In this document: in pieces, positions 46,201 through 58,611 of the stretch | How positions within the stretch are numbered: position 1 is the first letter of the stretch | Layout of the letters: every line of letters starts with the position of its first letter | Origin: Macrotrachela quadricornifera | Lineage: Eukaryota > Rotifera > Eurotatoria > Philodinida > Philodinidae | Reading direction: 5' to 3' | DNA: 64,000 bases | Assembly (NCBI GenBank): GCA_022393335.1 | Contig: JAJEKB010021106.1 | Span: forward strand, 897,335 to 961,334 | The notes under the pieces: generated by a model | What the model saw: the letters and a program-made list of their open reading frames with translations, nothing else | Databases searched by the model: none | Told to the model about the DNA's origin: nothing | Translations under genes and position numbers: made by a program

Positions 46201-49200
46201 CGAATATATTTGATAATAAATGTGCTCATCACTTTAAAAATGAAAACAATGTGTAAATTCATACTGAATATACAAAAAAAAAAAAAACTAACGATAACAT
46301 ATTTCCTTTGACATTATGATAATAAATAAATATTCAATCATAAAAAATAAAACTAGATAAGGGGCACATACATTTCTTATTATAATGAAAACACATGAGA
46401 TAATATATATTAAATATGATTATATTCTCCGTACCTTCGAAAATAAAGAAAGAGAGAGAGAGAGAACATATAAATGAATAAAAAGGCAAGAAATAAAAGC
46501 AATTAGAAATGAATATGATGTAATAAGATAATGTTTAAAACTAAAATTTATTCTGTATAAAAATTTGTTAATATGTCTAGGATTGTTTTTTTCAATTTAA
46601 TATAGGAGTTATTTGACAGAAAAACATATTTTTGTCTTTTGCTAAAATGTTCCAATGTTCTGTTGTAAACATATATTATTACGTATCTTATTTTTGTTCT
46701 ACATCAGTAGGATAACGTTTATTTTCTGCTACGAATCTTGTCGGTATAGGATGTTTACTCTATGAATATTTCGAACGAGTTTTATTTTCGTATCTGTTCC
46801 ATCAGGATTTTTCGGTGAGTTCTATACTTTGTTTTAACAATCATATGCAGATCTGCTCTACTAGATGAAGTTTGGATATTTTTAACAAAGTCTGATATAG
46901 AAGCATATTCTACTGTAGCTGATTGGAAGGCAATACTAGAATTGTGTTAAACTCTGAAGGTATAATTTATTGTGATGCAATATTCTCTATCTCTTTTACC
47001 GTAACATGTGTCTGGATGGTGTGTCTATGTGAGAATATTTCTTGATAATAATCTTTATCATTATTTTAAATTGTTTTACTGTTCATGAGTGTCCCCCAGA
47101 AATAATTGATTCGAAGAGATAAGGTTACCGGAGATATTACTCTGTAGGGATAAAACATGTTGAGATTGATGTGTTAGACCAGTAATATTTCCACGTTGTT
47201 ATTGACTTGTCGATGTCTCCTTTCATGAATCCTTGTCGTGTGATGAGTTCCATCACTTTTTGAAGAGGGGTGATATCCGTTGTCTTTTATTTGGTTCTGT
47301 CGTAGTTCTAGGCTTGTGTTTAGCACGTATTAATGCATAATGTCCACTCGCGTGTCCCTTTCTTCTCTAATTTGTTTCGATTGTTGATTAATATAAATTG
47401 TCTCGTTCGTCGTGTTGTATTGTATTTTGATTTAGTGTTTCGTCAAAGTGATGTTATGATAATCTATTATAAAATAATGTTTACGTTCATTGATCTGTAT
47501 GTATGTTTGTTTGTTTCCCGTCGTCTATCAGTAAAATAATGTTGAATATATTCTCATTTGTCATATTCTTTATATAATTAATTTGAGGTGATTGTTTAAA
47601 AAAAGTAAATATATTTAATATTATTTATTTTTGTTGAGTGTCTGTATTGTAAACAAGAATATATATCTCTCTGTTCTGTGTTAGCGTATATTGAGATTAG
47701 TAAAAGTAAGAAGGTCTATCGTTTATTTGTAATATTGTGTAAAGAATATTGAAGTAAGTTTTATCGATTGTTAACATTATTTAGTAGACTTTATCTTTTT
47801 TCATTTGTTTGATTTACATGTTTAGTTAAAATTTGTTTAACATAAACTTGACTTTCTATTTTATTTTATTGTTGTTAATATATCGAAGTTAATTCGTTTC
47901 GATTACATTCTTAATTAATGAGATATATATTTTTCAATTAGTCCTATTGTTTTACCAATTTGATTTAATATTTCACTGATAATTTATCTTATAATTGCGT
48001 CTAATTCGTCTTGTTATATGTCGTTTAATAATATTGTTGAATTTGACATCTCTCGTTAGTTTAATAAGGTGATTATTGATATATTCTCATATATTTTAGT
48101 TGTATCGCCTTGAATAATACTGTTGATAGCGTATTATAGGCTTACCTAGACTCGATAATTAATTAATGATAAGTGTTACTTGAATGGTAGTATCGGGTAT
48201 TTTATCATATATTGAATTCGAATTTGTTTCAACCTTGAATAATTATTTTGTAAATAAGATATAACTTGTACTCGAATATAATGAAATTATTGATGTAAGA
48301 AAATGTTTGTTCCTAAAATTCATTGAATATGTTTTTATTATTTGTGAAAAATATTTCTTGAAAGTTGTTTTGTTATAATTAGCTAGTAGAATTTTGACTT
48401 TGGTTTAGAAATTGTAAATAGTTAAATAAATTGTTCAATCTCGTTTTGAATTAAAATAGTCTGATAGACGTTGTATAGTATGATAAATATGTTGAGTAAT
48501 TAAATAATCGTCCTATATTAACAAGATGAAATGATATTAAAATAGGTGTTGGAATGACTTATGCAAAATCACTGATTGCTACTTTTAAAAATCTATTGGT
48601 CGCAAGCATGAATAAATTTGTTCTGATTTATTTTAAAATGATGATTTGAAGATATGTTAATTTGTTTAAAAAAGATTCTTCATTTTGACGTTGAAGATGA
48701 ATAATATTAATTTGTTTCATCTATACATATATATAGTTATAGAGAGGCTAGAGTATGTTGAATAAGTTCTATTCGAAACGTATTTTCTGTTTATTGACCA
48801 GCACATATTGACAAATGATTAAAATGGATATATTTTTTCTTTGTGTTGTTGTGTATCAATAGTGTTTATTTATGAATTAAATCTCAAGTCAATTATTTCA
48901 TATGTCTATAGAAATGTTTCTTTTCAAATTGATATATATATAGATAAGATAAAAATGTATTGTGAATTTAATATTTGTGTTAAACGATATTTATATTATT
49001 GAAATAAATCAAATTGATAATCTTCTATCATAATTTGTGTTTTAAATGCACTATTATTTGTCCTACACGGTTGTTATTTTCTAATTAACAAACTCTTATC
49101 ATATAATCGATTCTAAACCATTGAATATTTATGGGAAGAATAACTAAGGCGATGTGTCGTGTCTAGATTTATCTAAATAGATAATATATCATCATCAATT

Positions 49201-52200
49201 AAGTAGATTTCGTTTCGATTGTAAATAATAATGATTAGATGAAAACAAAATTGTTATAATGAATATTTTCGATTATGAAATGATTGAATTGTTCCCTGAT
49301 AAACAATATATTTTGTTGAGGGAGGTATATTTCTATATGATTGATTAATTTTGAGTAGAAGAAATGTGATTAGTTGTCAAATATTTCATAATTTAAAAAG
49401 TGAATATCTCTCTCTTTTCATAAATTGTTAAATGATGATTAAGTACATATATATATTGTGATAGAAATAAAAAAGGTGTAGATAAGAATTTTCCAATAAT
49501 GAACGAGTATTTTCCCTTATGATCTGTTCGAATGTTGTGAATAAAGGAAATAAAAGTGACTAAAAAAACTGAATTATTTAAGATAATCGTTTGTTAAACT
49601 AGTTATTTATTGTAAAGTAATAAAGTATAAGAGAGTGTATATTAAATTGTCGAATGAAATATGTTTATTTTCTTTGATTGTTTGTTCAGATAGATATTTT
49701 ATTTGTTTAATTCTCTCTAATCTGTTGAACGATCTTTTAATTTCTCTCTCTCTCTCTCTTTCTCTCATTTATTGATAATAATGTATTTATTCTTAAATAA
49801 TTTCAAATGTAGTTATTCAAAATCTATTTGTTGATAATGAATATATTGTAATAGTTTATTCAATTGTTGTTCAATAACTTTTTGTCTACTATTGAAATAT
49901 TTTTAATAAAATAAAATGTTATCTGTCCTATTCTTATCAGTATAGTATAGTTGAGTAAGAAATCGATTATTAAATTTAAGGAAAAATAATACTATTTGTT
50001 AACTAATCGATTGTTATTGAGTAAGAGATTAAAATAAATGAATATCTTTAAAAGAAGATAAATATTCGTTGTATTATTAATGAATATATGTTTGTGTTTT
50101 ATTCGACAGATGATCACCATCTATTTTTAGTTGATCATTAAATGTATTATAAGATAAACAATTGAAATTTAAGATTTAGTTTTTTAATATTGGCTTTTAA
50201 TCGTTTAGAAACATATTGAAATTGATTTATTAAATATATTCGAATACTCTCACATTTGTTTATTATTAATCGAAAGAGTTATTCTAATTTTGTTTCTTCT
50301 ATTAAACGAACTGTTTGAACAATTAATTAATATCTTGAATTTAATTCAATCCTACCATCTGTAACTGAGTCCCGGTGGGTCGTCTTTGAATAAGATCCCT
50401 AATATCTTCAATGAAATATTTAGGAAAATGAGTAACTACTCGAAATCATTGTTTCATCTAAATAGTTTTATCGAGACTAATTTTCATCCATATATTTGTG
50501 TACAGAAATACGTTTGTCATTGAGTTGATAAATCCAAGATAAATATTGATCAAAATTGTTATTAGATAACTATTCTCTCTCTATTTATCTTAATAGATTG
50601 GTTTAATTGTGTTTGATATAATTTATATGATGAAAGTGATTGAAATAATTAAATATCCTAATAGATTATCTTTGTTAAAATAAAATAACTTTAAATTGTC
50701 CACTATTGTTAATATAAATACAACGAATATGTCGATGTGTTTGATTATTCTTTTGTAAATGTTGATTTGTCAACTAAATATTGATAAAATTCTTTCTAAA
50801 CATATGATTAATATGCATAATTTAATTCTCTCTCTCTCTCTGTCTCCGTATAGTGTTGATAATGTTTTATCCGTTGATTATAGAAGGAAAGTATTCGTCA
50901 ATATATATGTCTTACAAAATATATTTAAGTTGATTTATTAAAAATGTTGATAGGACGCGAATGTCATTAATTAAATAAAGATCTTAATTTATTTTAAATT
51001 CATTAATATTTTTGATAAATTCTTCAATAGTTTTATTATAATAAAATGATCGAAATTTCCATTAAAATAAAATTTCTATATAGATTTAAAATGTCAATAA
51101 AAGGTAATGCGAGAAATGAGATTAAAATCTGTTCAATAGTTTTCGATTGTCTTTGTTTAAAAAAACAAAAAAACAAAAACAAAAAAACGAGTTTGTTGAA
51201 ATTGATTCGTGAAATAATAATTTAATTGTATGATTAATTATTATTCAAATAAAATATCTTTTATAAAAACTCGAAAAATCTAATTGTTTAGAAAATATAA
51301 TAGAATTTAATTTATTTTCTCGTTCGAGTACGAACGAATATTCTAATAAATATTTTCAATATTAGAAAAATAATTTTCGTTTTGTTTAAAACTATACGAA
51401 TAATATTTATTTGAATATCGATTTTATCTTTTAAATATTGAATAATAATGTTTTAATGAAATATCTCGATTAAATCTATTCGTTGTGTTATAGACTAGAT
51501 ATAGACGTATCTCTAATGTTTTGTAACACATGTTAAATTTAATCTATCTGATCGTTTTTCTTGAAAATGATTTAATAATTCTTTAAAATCTGTAGCACGT
51601 ATGGTGACATAATATTTCGTTTTAAATTCCTTGAAAATCTTCCTAGAGGCGAGCAAAGGACGAGTAGAAAGCGTATTGGTATATTCTAGTCATGACGGTA
51701 TGATAGTTCTAGTATATTTGTGTACTCAAAAATGATTAGTCTGGAATTTCCTCTGTCGTCCGTTAATGGACATCGTGACTATGTAGTTGTTAAGCATCAG
51801 TGTTTTTGTCATGTCTAATCATTTTCGAAAATTGAACGGGTTATGATGTTATATTGTGTGATGCGGACGAATGTTGACTAGTCGAAATTAGTTAAATATG
51901 ATTTTTTAATTTTTGATTTATTTCTAAGAAAATTTCTTTTGACTGTTGAGGTCTATTAAACATAGGATTTAAAAAAAGAAAATTTTAATTTTAAAAATGA
52001 ATTTTTTTTTAGTTTTATGATTTAAATTAATTTTATAGTTTGATTTGTTGCAATTTAAATCTGAGAATATTGAAGGACTTATTCTTACTTTTGTTTTTGT
52101 CGTTTGTTGATAAGATAAAAATCACTCGTGATGATATTAATTTAATAACTGTAGATAATATTTCCAGTCGCGTAATATAGTAGATTATATTTTCGAATTG

Positions 52201-53200
52201 ATCATAAATAGAAAGATACATCGTTGACACCGTCAAGATATGATAAGTTTCTATTATTCTAGATAGAAGACAAAAATACATAGTCTATTATCACTATTGT
52301 CGACGTAGACTGTAAATGTTTGGGTGAGGGTTAATTTTAAAAATCCTCTCTTTGCTTTGATTGAATAAATTAAAATGATTTTAGTAAAATAATTTGTAAA
52401 TAATGAACTTATAAATGTTCGAACTATAAAATTGAATAAGAATATTCGAAGGAAACGTTTAGATGATAAGACTATAGTTTATGGTAAGTGAAAGATAGAT
52501 AAATGAATTCTATTGTTATTCGAATATATTGATCTATGTTTTAAAATCATTTCATTATTCGCTAGTTGTTATTAACAAGTTACGACAGATATTGAAAAAT
52601 ATTCTACTTGAGATTCTATTCTTTTTTTTTTCTTTCGTCAATGAATCAAGTTTAAAGGAATTTGCTTGAAAATTTAATTGAATCAAACAAATTGTTCAAA
52701 ATTTTTGGATTAATATAGATCAAAATTGATAATAGATTTTCATAAAACGAATAATTCGAACGTTGTTCGTATAACGGTTGAGACTAGTCTTGACTGACTC
52801 TACTCATTAAGATGTTTAAGATCAGTAAAAGACACTTTATATTGATGATTGTTGGGGATTGAATGTTCGAATCCATCCATCTTTCCAATTTTTCTTTTAC
52901 TCTTCTGATTGCTCTTCAACGTGATTAACAGACAAAATAGACTAGACGTGATGGAGTCGTCGGACATTTTCGACTAGTTTAGTAGGTGATTGTAGGGCAC
53001 TTATCATAAACATAACTAGTCTGCAAGGATAAACAAGACGTTTATGACTGGTTATGATCGATATTAAAGACATATTTGACTAATCATGTCACCCTCACCC
53101 TCAGTATTTGTTTTGCTCACTTGGGGATATTTTGATTTTGATTTTGTTTTTCTAAAGATCATATTAGTCTAGACGTTGTGTAGTTAGATTAGCCTTGACT
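43241..53200. other. Gene desert, extremely AT-rich
   Basis: About 10 kb with no frame above 82 codons and no recognisable domain on either strand. It holds microsatellites: CA at 45966-45980, GA at 46449-46464, CT at 49743-49766 and 50826-50841, and an A-rich CAAAA stretch at 51160-51188. From about 46.6 kb the + strand looks richer in T and G than in A and C. No transposon ends with paired flanks were found before 53.2 kb. Confidence 0.5.
49743..49766 (+). repeat. (CT)n microsatellite
   Basis: CT repeat with one interruption, in the gene desert. Confidence 0.9.
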
Positions 53201-53208
53201 ATTTAGAA

Positions 53209-53392
53209 CAGAGGTGCAGAATCTTCCTCGTGCGCACCCGCGCGGGTGGGGAAATTTTTCGTTTTTGGGGAAATTTTTGGAGTATTTCTGTGTGAACTTC
53301 TTGAACTGTTACTTTTCAAAAGGGAAAAATTTGCGAATAAATTTCCCCGGGGGCGCAAACTCAATCGTTTCACGGAAGATTCTGCACCTCTG
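53209..53392. mobile_element. hAT-like MITE, 184 bp, perfect TIRs and target duplication
   Basis: The duplication ATTTAGAA is exact at 53201-53208 and 53393-53400. The first and last 19 bp are perfect inverted copies (CAGAGGTGCAGAATCTTCC). The interior has GC-rich words (GCGCACCCGCGCGGGTGGGG, CCCCGGGGGCGC) and repeated GGGGAAATTTTT, foreign to the AT-rich desert around it. Perfect ends indicate the youngest insertion in the window. Confidence 0.96.
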
Positions 53393-54093
53393 ATTTAGAA
53401 GGACGTTTTCGAGTTGATGTATAAATTTTTCTGATGTTCATATTAATCGTAATGTAGTGTCATAAAGTTTGGGACTAGTCTTGATTATGTCAATATGAGG
53501 CGTATTTTAAAATGGACTAGACATAACGATCAACATTGCATGTCGCCCGTCCTATTGACATATTCTGCTCGCGTCTGTTGTGTGAATTCTATTAAATTTG
53601 TCATATATTTTATAATATTTTTTCAAATAGTCTATTAGATTCGTGTTTAATAAATATTCATTTTCTATATTAATTAATTGGATATGAGTATATCATCTGT
53701 TTTATAATATTTAATTTGATATGATTTATAATTAAAAATGGAAGATTAATATATTGTTGATATCGCGTAGAACGTCGAATATTTTCTATTGTTTTATTAT
53801 AAAAATGATTTAAATAGTTTATTTTTCATTTAATTGTTTATCTTTTAGTAAATTATAAAAATATGTTAAAGAATTGAAAATATTTTGTTGAACTAAATAT
53901 GTTTGATAAATTTATTGTGAAGTTTAAGAATCTAATAAGTTAAATAAAATGTTTTGATTGATTTATTTTGATAATATTAATTGAAAATAAGGATCGAACG
54001 GATATTGGATAAGAATATTTGTCTGTTGTTATTAAATTGACTTTGATTAAGTTAGATTAGACATTATTGATATTAATCTTAAATAATCTCTTT

Positions 54094-54106
54094 GGGGGGG
54101 GGGGGG
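54094..54106 (+). repeat. G13 homopolymer
   Basis: Thirteen G in very AT-rich DNA. Other homopolymers (C16 at 28361, C13 at 29080) lie within hAT-like elements, but no TIRs were found around this one. Confidence 0.9.
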
Positions 54107-55270
54107 TATACCGGTTTAAAACTAAATTATATTTTCTAATGATTTCTATTGAGATAAAATATCTAGTTTTTATTTTCAAGAAATTTGAAATGAATCTTTG
54201 AAAATGAAAATATCTCTCGTTAGTTGGACAATTGGAAAGATAAATGATTTCTATATATTATTTTGATAAAGAATTTTTTCAATTCGAAAAAACTGAAAAT
54301 AAGAATTAAGTTTGAAAAAATAAATTTCTCATTAAATATTATTTTCAATGTTGTTTAAAAAATGTGATCGATGAAATGTTTTCTTTGCAGGGATTATCAA
54401 TAATTATCTTTGTGATGCAATAATATTGATTAATTTACCAATTCTATTAAATGTATTTCGATAGGGTTAGAATTTTTAATCGTCGTGTTGTTAATTGATT
54501 AACTATTTGTTATTGTTGTCAAAATTCGCCTTATACTGACTTAATATATCTTGTCCTAATAATAAATACTATTCGAATACTTTCATTTGTTCTGTATAAA
54601 ATATTTTATTGAATTTAATCGTTGATTTATCTGTATTAATAGTTTTAAAATAAAATTTCGTTTTCTGTGTCATGTTGAATATGATTAAGTGGATATATTT
54701 GACTATGTGATAAATCTACTAATCTATCGATCTATTAATAAGAATTTAATTTAAATTTCAAGGTAAACAATGTTGATAGAAGAGAATTTTTCAAGGATTA
54801 TTAAATTGACCAGAAAAACTTGTTAAGTTCCTTGAAAAATCTGTTGACGCAGAATATTCTTTATAGTTTATTTATTTGTTATATTTTTGGGTTTTATTAT
54901 CTGGTCTCTATGTAGATATGTCTATCATCATATTTATCTTTATCTTGATCATATCGTCAAACGAAACGTTATCGAATAATTATTAGAAAATCTATTGTTC
55001 ATCTGAATATTTTCTATCGGACAGATAACGAAGAGGAAGATAGTCCCCTTTTATTGACTGTATATGTTGACTGAAATAATCCCATGTTACTTATAGTTGT
55101 ATAGTCAAGATCATATCTTCCATGTTTTCCAGTCTGACCTGTTTGTCCTCGTGTTACCTTGGTCGTTACTTATTTCTCCTGGAAAATTTTTATATAAAAT
55201 TGTTAGAGAAATATGATTTAAAGAAAGAATCGTTAACTAATCCTTGATTATTTCGTTCCTCCCGAACTCG

Positions 55271-55329
55271 CAGACATAGCATTAGTACTCTTGCGATGAG
55301 TACGAGTTGCTTGGTGAGAGCATAGTCTG
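55271..55329 (+). other. Possible structured RNA or DNA hairpin
   Basis: CAGAC at 55271 can pair with GTCTG at 55325-55329, enclosing a perfect 6-bp stem GTACTC / GAGTAC with loop TTGCGAT. It lies in a patch with clearly more G+C than its surroundings. Not a tRNA: no T-arm or acceptor stem of 7 bp. Confidence 0.25.
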
Positions 55330-56706
55330 TGATTGTCGCTCACTTTTATTTGCACAGTTTGTTTCTCACCATCGTTTTCGATCTAATCTTAGATGCTCGT
55401 CATTGTTGTCGTGATCCTCGTTTTTCACCCTGATCTGACACATCAATCATTGGTAATTAATTTGCAACTATAGAAATATGTCGTGCACTTATTCCATTCT
55501 CTCTCTCTCCGTTAGTATGTCGGTTGTTTGTTTAATTATTTTTGTCCGTTAGTAATTATCTTTTATTTTTCAATTAATAAATGTTTTAAAAAGTTCGATA
55601 AGATTTCAAAACATAGAAATATTCTTCTAATATGTCCAATTATTTTGTGAATTGAATATTTTGTTCGAGTTTCTCACTTGCTCAATTGATTCGTATGATT
55701 TGAATATATATAATATATTCTAAAATATAATAAAGTCAAATTTATTTTTGAAAATGTTTGATATAAATAAAATTTTCATGTCGAAATTGTGTTAAATGTG
55801 TGTCATATAATTATCGAATTTGAGTGATTATAGTTTCTCGTAGATAAACGTTGAATATAATGAATAGTTTGCTCATTCTTTTCTTGGATAGAAATTTTGT
55901 TAAATGAACTAAACATATCGTTCTGTTTATTTGTTTTGGATTGTTATAGTAATAAAATAAATAGAAGATAGATTCATCTCTTATTGATACTCTCATGAAA
56001 AATAATTCATCGAAACAAATTTTTTTTAATAATTCATAACAATATGGTAAAAGATGTTTAAATATTTGAATAATATTTAAAATTCCATGGAAAACGTTTT
56101 TTGTGTAAAACTATCTAAAATTGTAATATGTCGCGAGTGTGTGTAATATTTGTCACATATTATATTTACGTTTTTCTTAACAAGTTCTGATTAAAGAATT
56201 TCTTTGAGAATATTATCGATATGCTTTTCTTAAAGCATGTAATAAATTATCTTGTAACATTAATTTTTGTTTGAGGATTATTAAATAAAATTAATATTCG
56301 AAATCGATTGATCACGCACTAATTCGAAGTAAACTATTTAAATGTTTTGTTAACAATACGTTTGTTCATAAGTCGAATTTTTCGAATATAAATATCATTA
56401 GGTATCTCATTCGTCAATAAATCGAGTTATTGAGAATTTTTCTATAGAAGATTTGTTGTTGATCATAGATAATTGTCGAGAATTGATTTTAGAAAATATT
56501 GTTCACAAAACGATGAATAAAAATAGGATAATTATGTTCTTTAAAATAATATTATATTTGAGATTGATTATTGTATAATATAAATTTGAAAATTTTCATT
56601 AATAAAATGTTGTAATACATTCTGTTATTATCTATTTCAAGATAAAAATAGTATCTATTTAGTTTAATTTTTGTACAAATTTTTTCTATTTTATTTCTCC
56701 CGTATC

Positions 56707-58140
56707 CATAGGCGATGGAACGTTTTAAATCTCGGGTAGGCTCTAGATTTTTGATAAGATCCTTGGTGACACGTTAAAAATAGAAAGGGTCAGTTTTTAA
56801 TGGTATACCACCCACCCATATAATTATCAAACGCACTTAAAATGCAGATAGATGTGTTTTTGTTGCAAATGCCGGTGTTCTAGCACATTTTTGTATTGAA
56901 CCATGGTGGAACTGGAAGTGAACTCACTCACTATTGCTCTTCTTGAGTGCATTCAGAGAACGTTTATATAAATAAACGCATCGATATGCGTTTAAATTTT
57001 TGTTTAACACACGTTGTCACTCATCCCTGTCGCTTCATTTGTTAGAATCATATTTAATAATTAAAGGAAGCTATGTGTTCTTCAGGACGTGCTTCGAATT
57101 GACACACTCAATAAAACGTGTTCTAGAGGTACGTCCCTCAATGTATTGTATTTGCGGCAATGCGTCTAGATTCGATTTAAGGCATTCTTTAAATGCGTTC
57201 AGAGTCGATTCAAAAATTTTTCAAAGTCGCGTTCAAACACAGTTCAATCGTGAATTCCGTCTGGACACGTTAATATTCAAAAAATATTGACATGGGTATA
57301 AAGGTAGTCTAATCGGTGTGGATAAACAGTTAATGAAGAAAGCTCCATCTAGACGAAAATGTGAAAATGAGTCCAACAATATGCTTCTTCGATGAAACGC
57401 TTTGTGTCATGTTTTCGCATCATATCGATTTAGAAGTTTGAAACTAGGAGAAAAAAAAATTTTTAAATCCAGTTCGAAAGACATAAAATGTGTTTCGGCG
57501 GTTCTGAGCGAAAAACTCATAAATAATGCGAGTTGATATTGCTAAACTCATAAAAATATCTAAATCACAACACTGAGAAGGATGGACGAATGCTTTTTGT
57601 GACGGACTTGTTACATTATATAGGTTATCAATATATAAGAGATCTCTCTATGTTTGTAGAGAAAATATTTTTTGATAAAATCTCTTCTTTAGATATGCAA
57701 TAAAATTTTTTTTATCTTCGATAAAACTGATCAACTACCTATGAGTAGTGAACAAATAAAGTTTTTTTGTTAGAATTGCATGAGATAGTGCAAATACTTT
57801 TCTTTGCAATGAAAGATCACTGAGGTCCGTAGCATCTGTGGATAACATACTAGACTCTTTACACGAAGAACAAACTCAAAATCAGTTGTTTGGTATGGTA
57901 TTCATGCAACGAGCTTCTAACATAATTGAAAGGTGCCATACATTTCAGTGACATTTTAATTTAAAGAGAAATGTTTACACTATTTGATGCCATCCTCAGA
58001 AAATGGATAGTACACTTACTTGAAACTGTCTTTGCCAACAAGACAGTCAAAAATGCCAAAATCCTTTATTGAACTTTTGTAACATGCCTAATGCTGTCCA
58101 AGTTTGAGCCTAGGCAAACCTAATGGTTCCGCCGTCTATG
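56707..58140. mobile_element. hAT-like element, 1434 bp, with perfect 8-bp target duplication
   Basis: CCCGTATC at 56699-56706 is repeated exactly at 58141-58148. Ends CATAGGCGATGGAACGTTTT and, inverted, CATAGACGGCGGAACCATTA; TAGGCTC follows about 30-40 bp inside both ends. It holds a 96-codon ORF (57000-57290) with CICG and CHSS pairs but no transposase motif that I can name. Its base composition is less AT-rich than the desert, so it may contain decayed coding sequence from an autonomous hAT. Confidence 0.88.
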
Positions 58141-58590
58141 CCCGTATCTGTCTTTATCAAGTAATATAGAATTTGTTAACTATTCAAACATATTTAACTG
58201 TAATATTCGCTAATTCATAAATCCTACTGTTCTTCATTCCGAAACACTATCGTTTAATAAAATAATCCTTATAATCTTCACTATCTTCAATTATTTTAGA
58301 GAATAATTTCATAAAAATCTTCTAGAAAATATAAATGTATTTTCTTTCATTAAGGATTGTCTTGATTGAATTTCTTACTCTCTTTATACCAATTGTGAAA
58401 GGAATTTTTCTTTATTATTTTTATTGGAACAAGATTGTCAATCAATATTATATAGATAACAATTCAATGAACATTCTAAATCTTTAATTTGATCAAATAT
58501 GAGAAAAAATAATTTCATTTGGATTTTGTTAACAGCAGAATTTGAATAACAGTGGAAATTATTTATTATCTGATGAATTTATCCGTATAA

Positions 58591-58611
58591 GAAGAAGAAG
58601 AAGAAGAAGAA
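58591..58611 (+). repeat. (GAA)7 microsatellite
   Basis: Seven GAA units without interruption. Confidence 0.92.

Larger units (their letters stand above)
53401..56698. other. AT-rich desert continued
   Basis: No ORF worth calling. A run of 13 G lies at 54094-54106. A GC-richer patch at about 55100-55450 contains the hairpin listed separately. Confidence 0.45.

Noticed and set aside
52780..52880. tRNA-like stretch with GTTCGAATCC (B-box match)
   Set aside because: No A box at a suitable distance and no 7-bp acceptor stem could be formed.
57000..57290. 96-codon ORF with CICG motif as a gene
   Set aside because: It lies wholly inside a hAT-like element with an exact duplication; no recognisable domain, so it is kept only as possible element relic.
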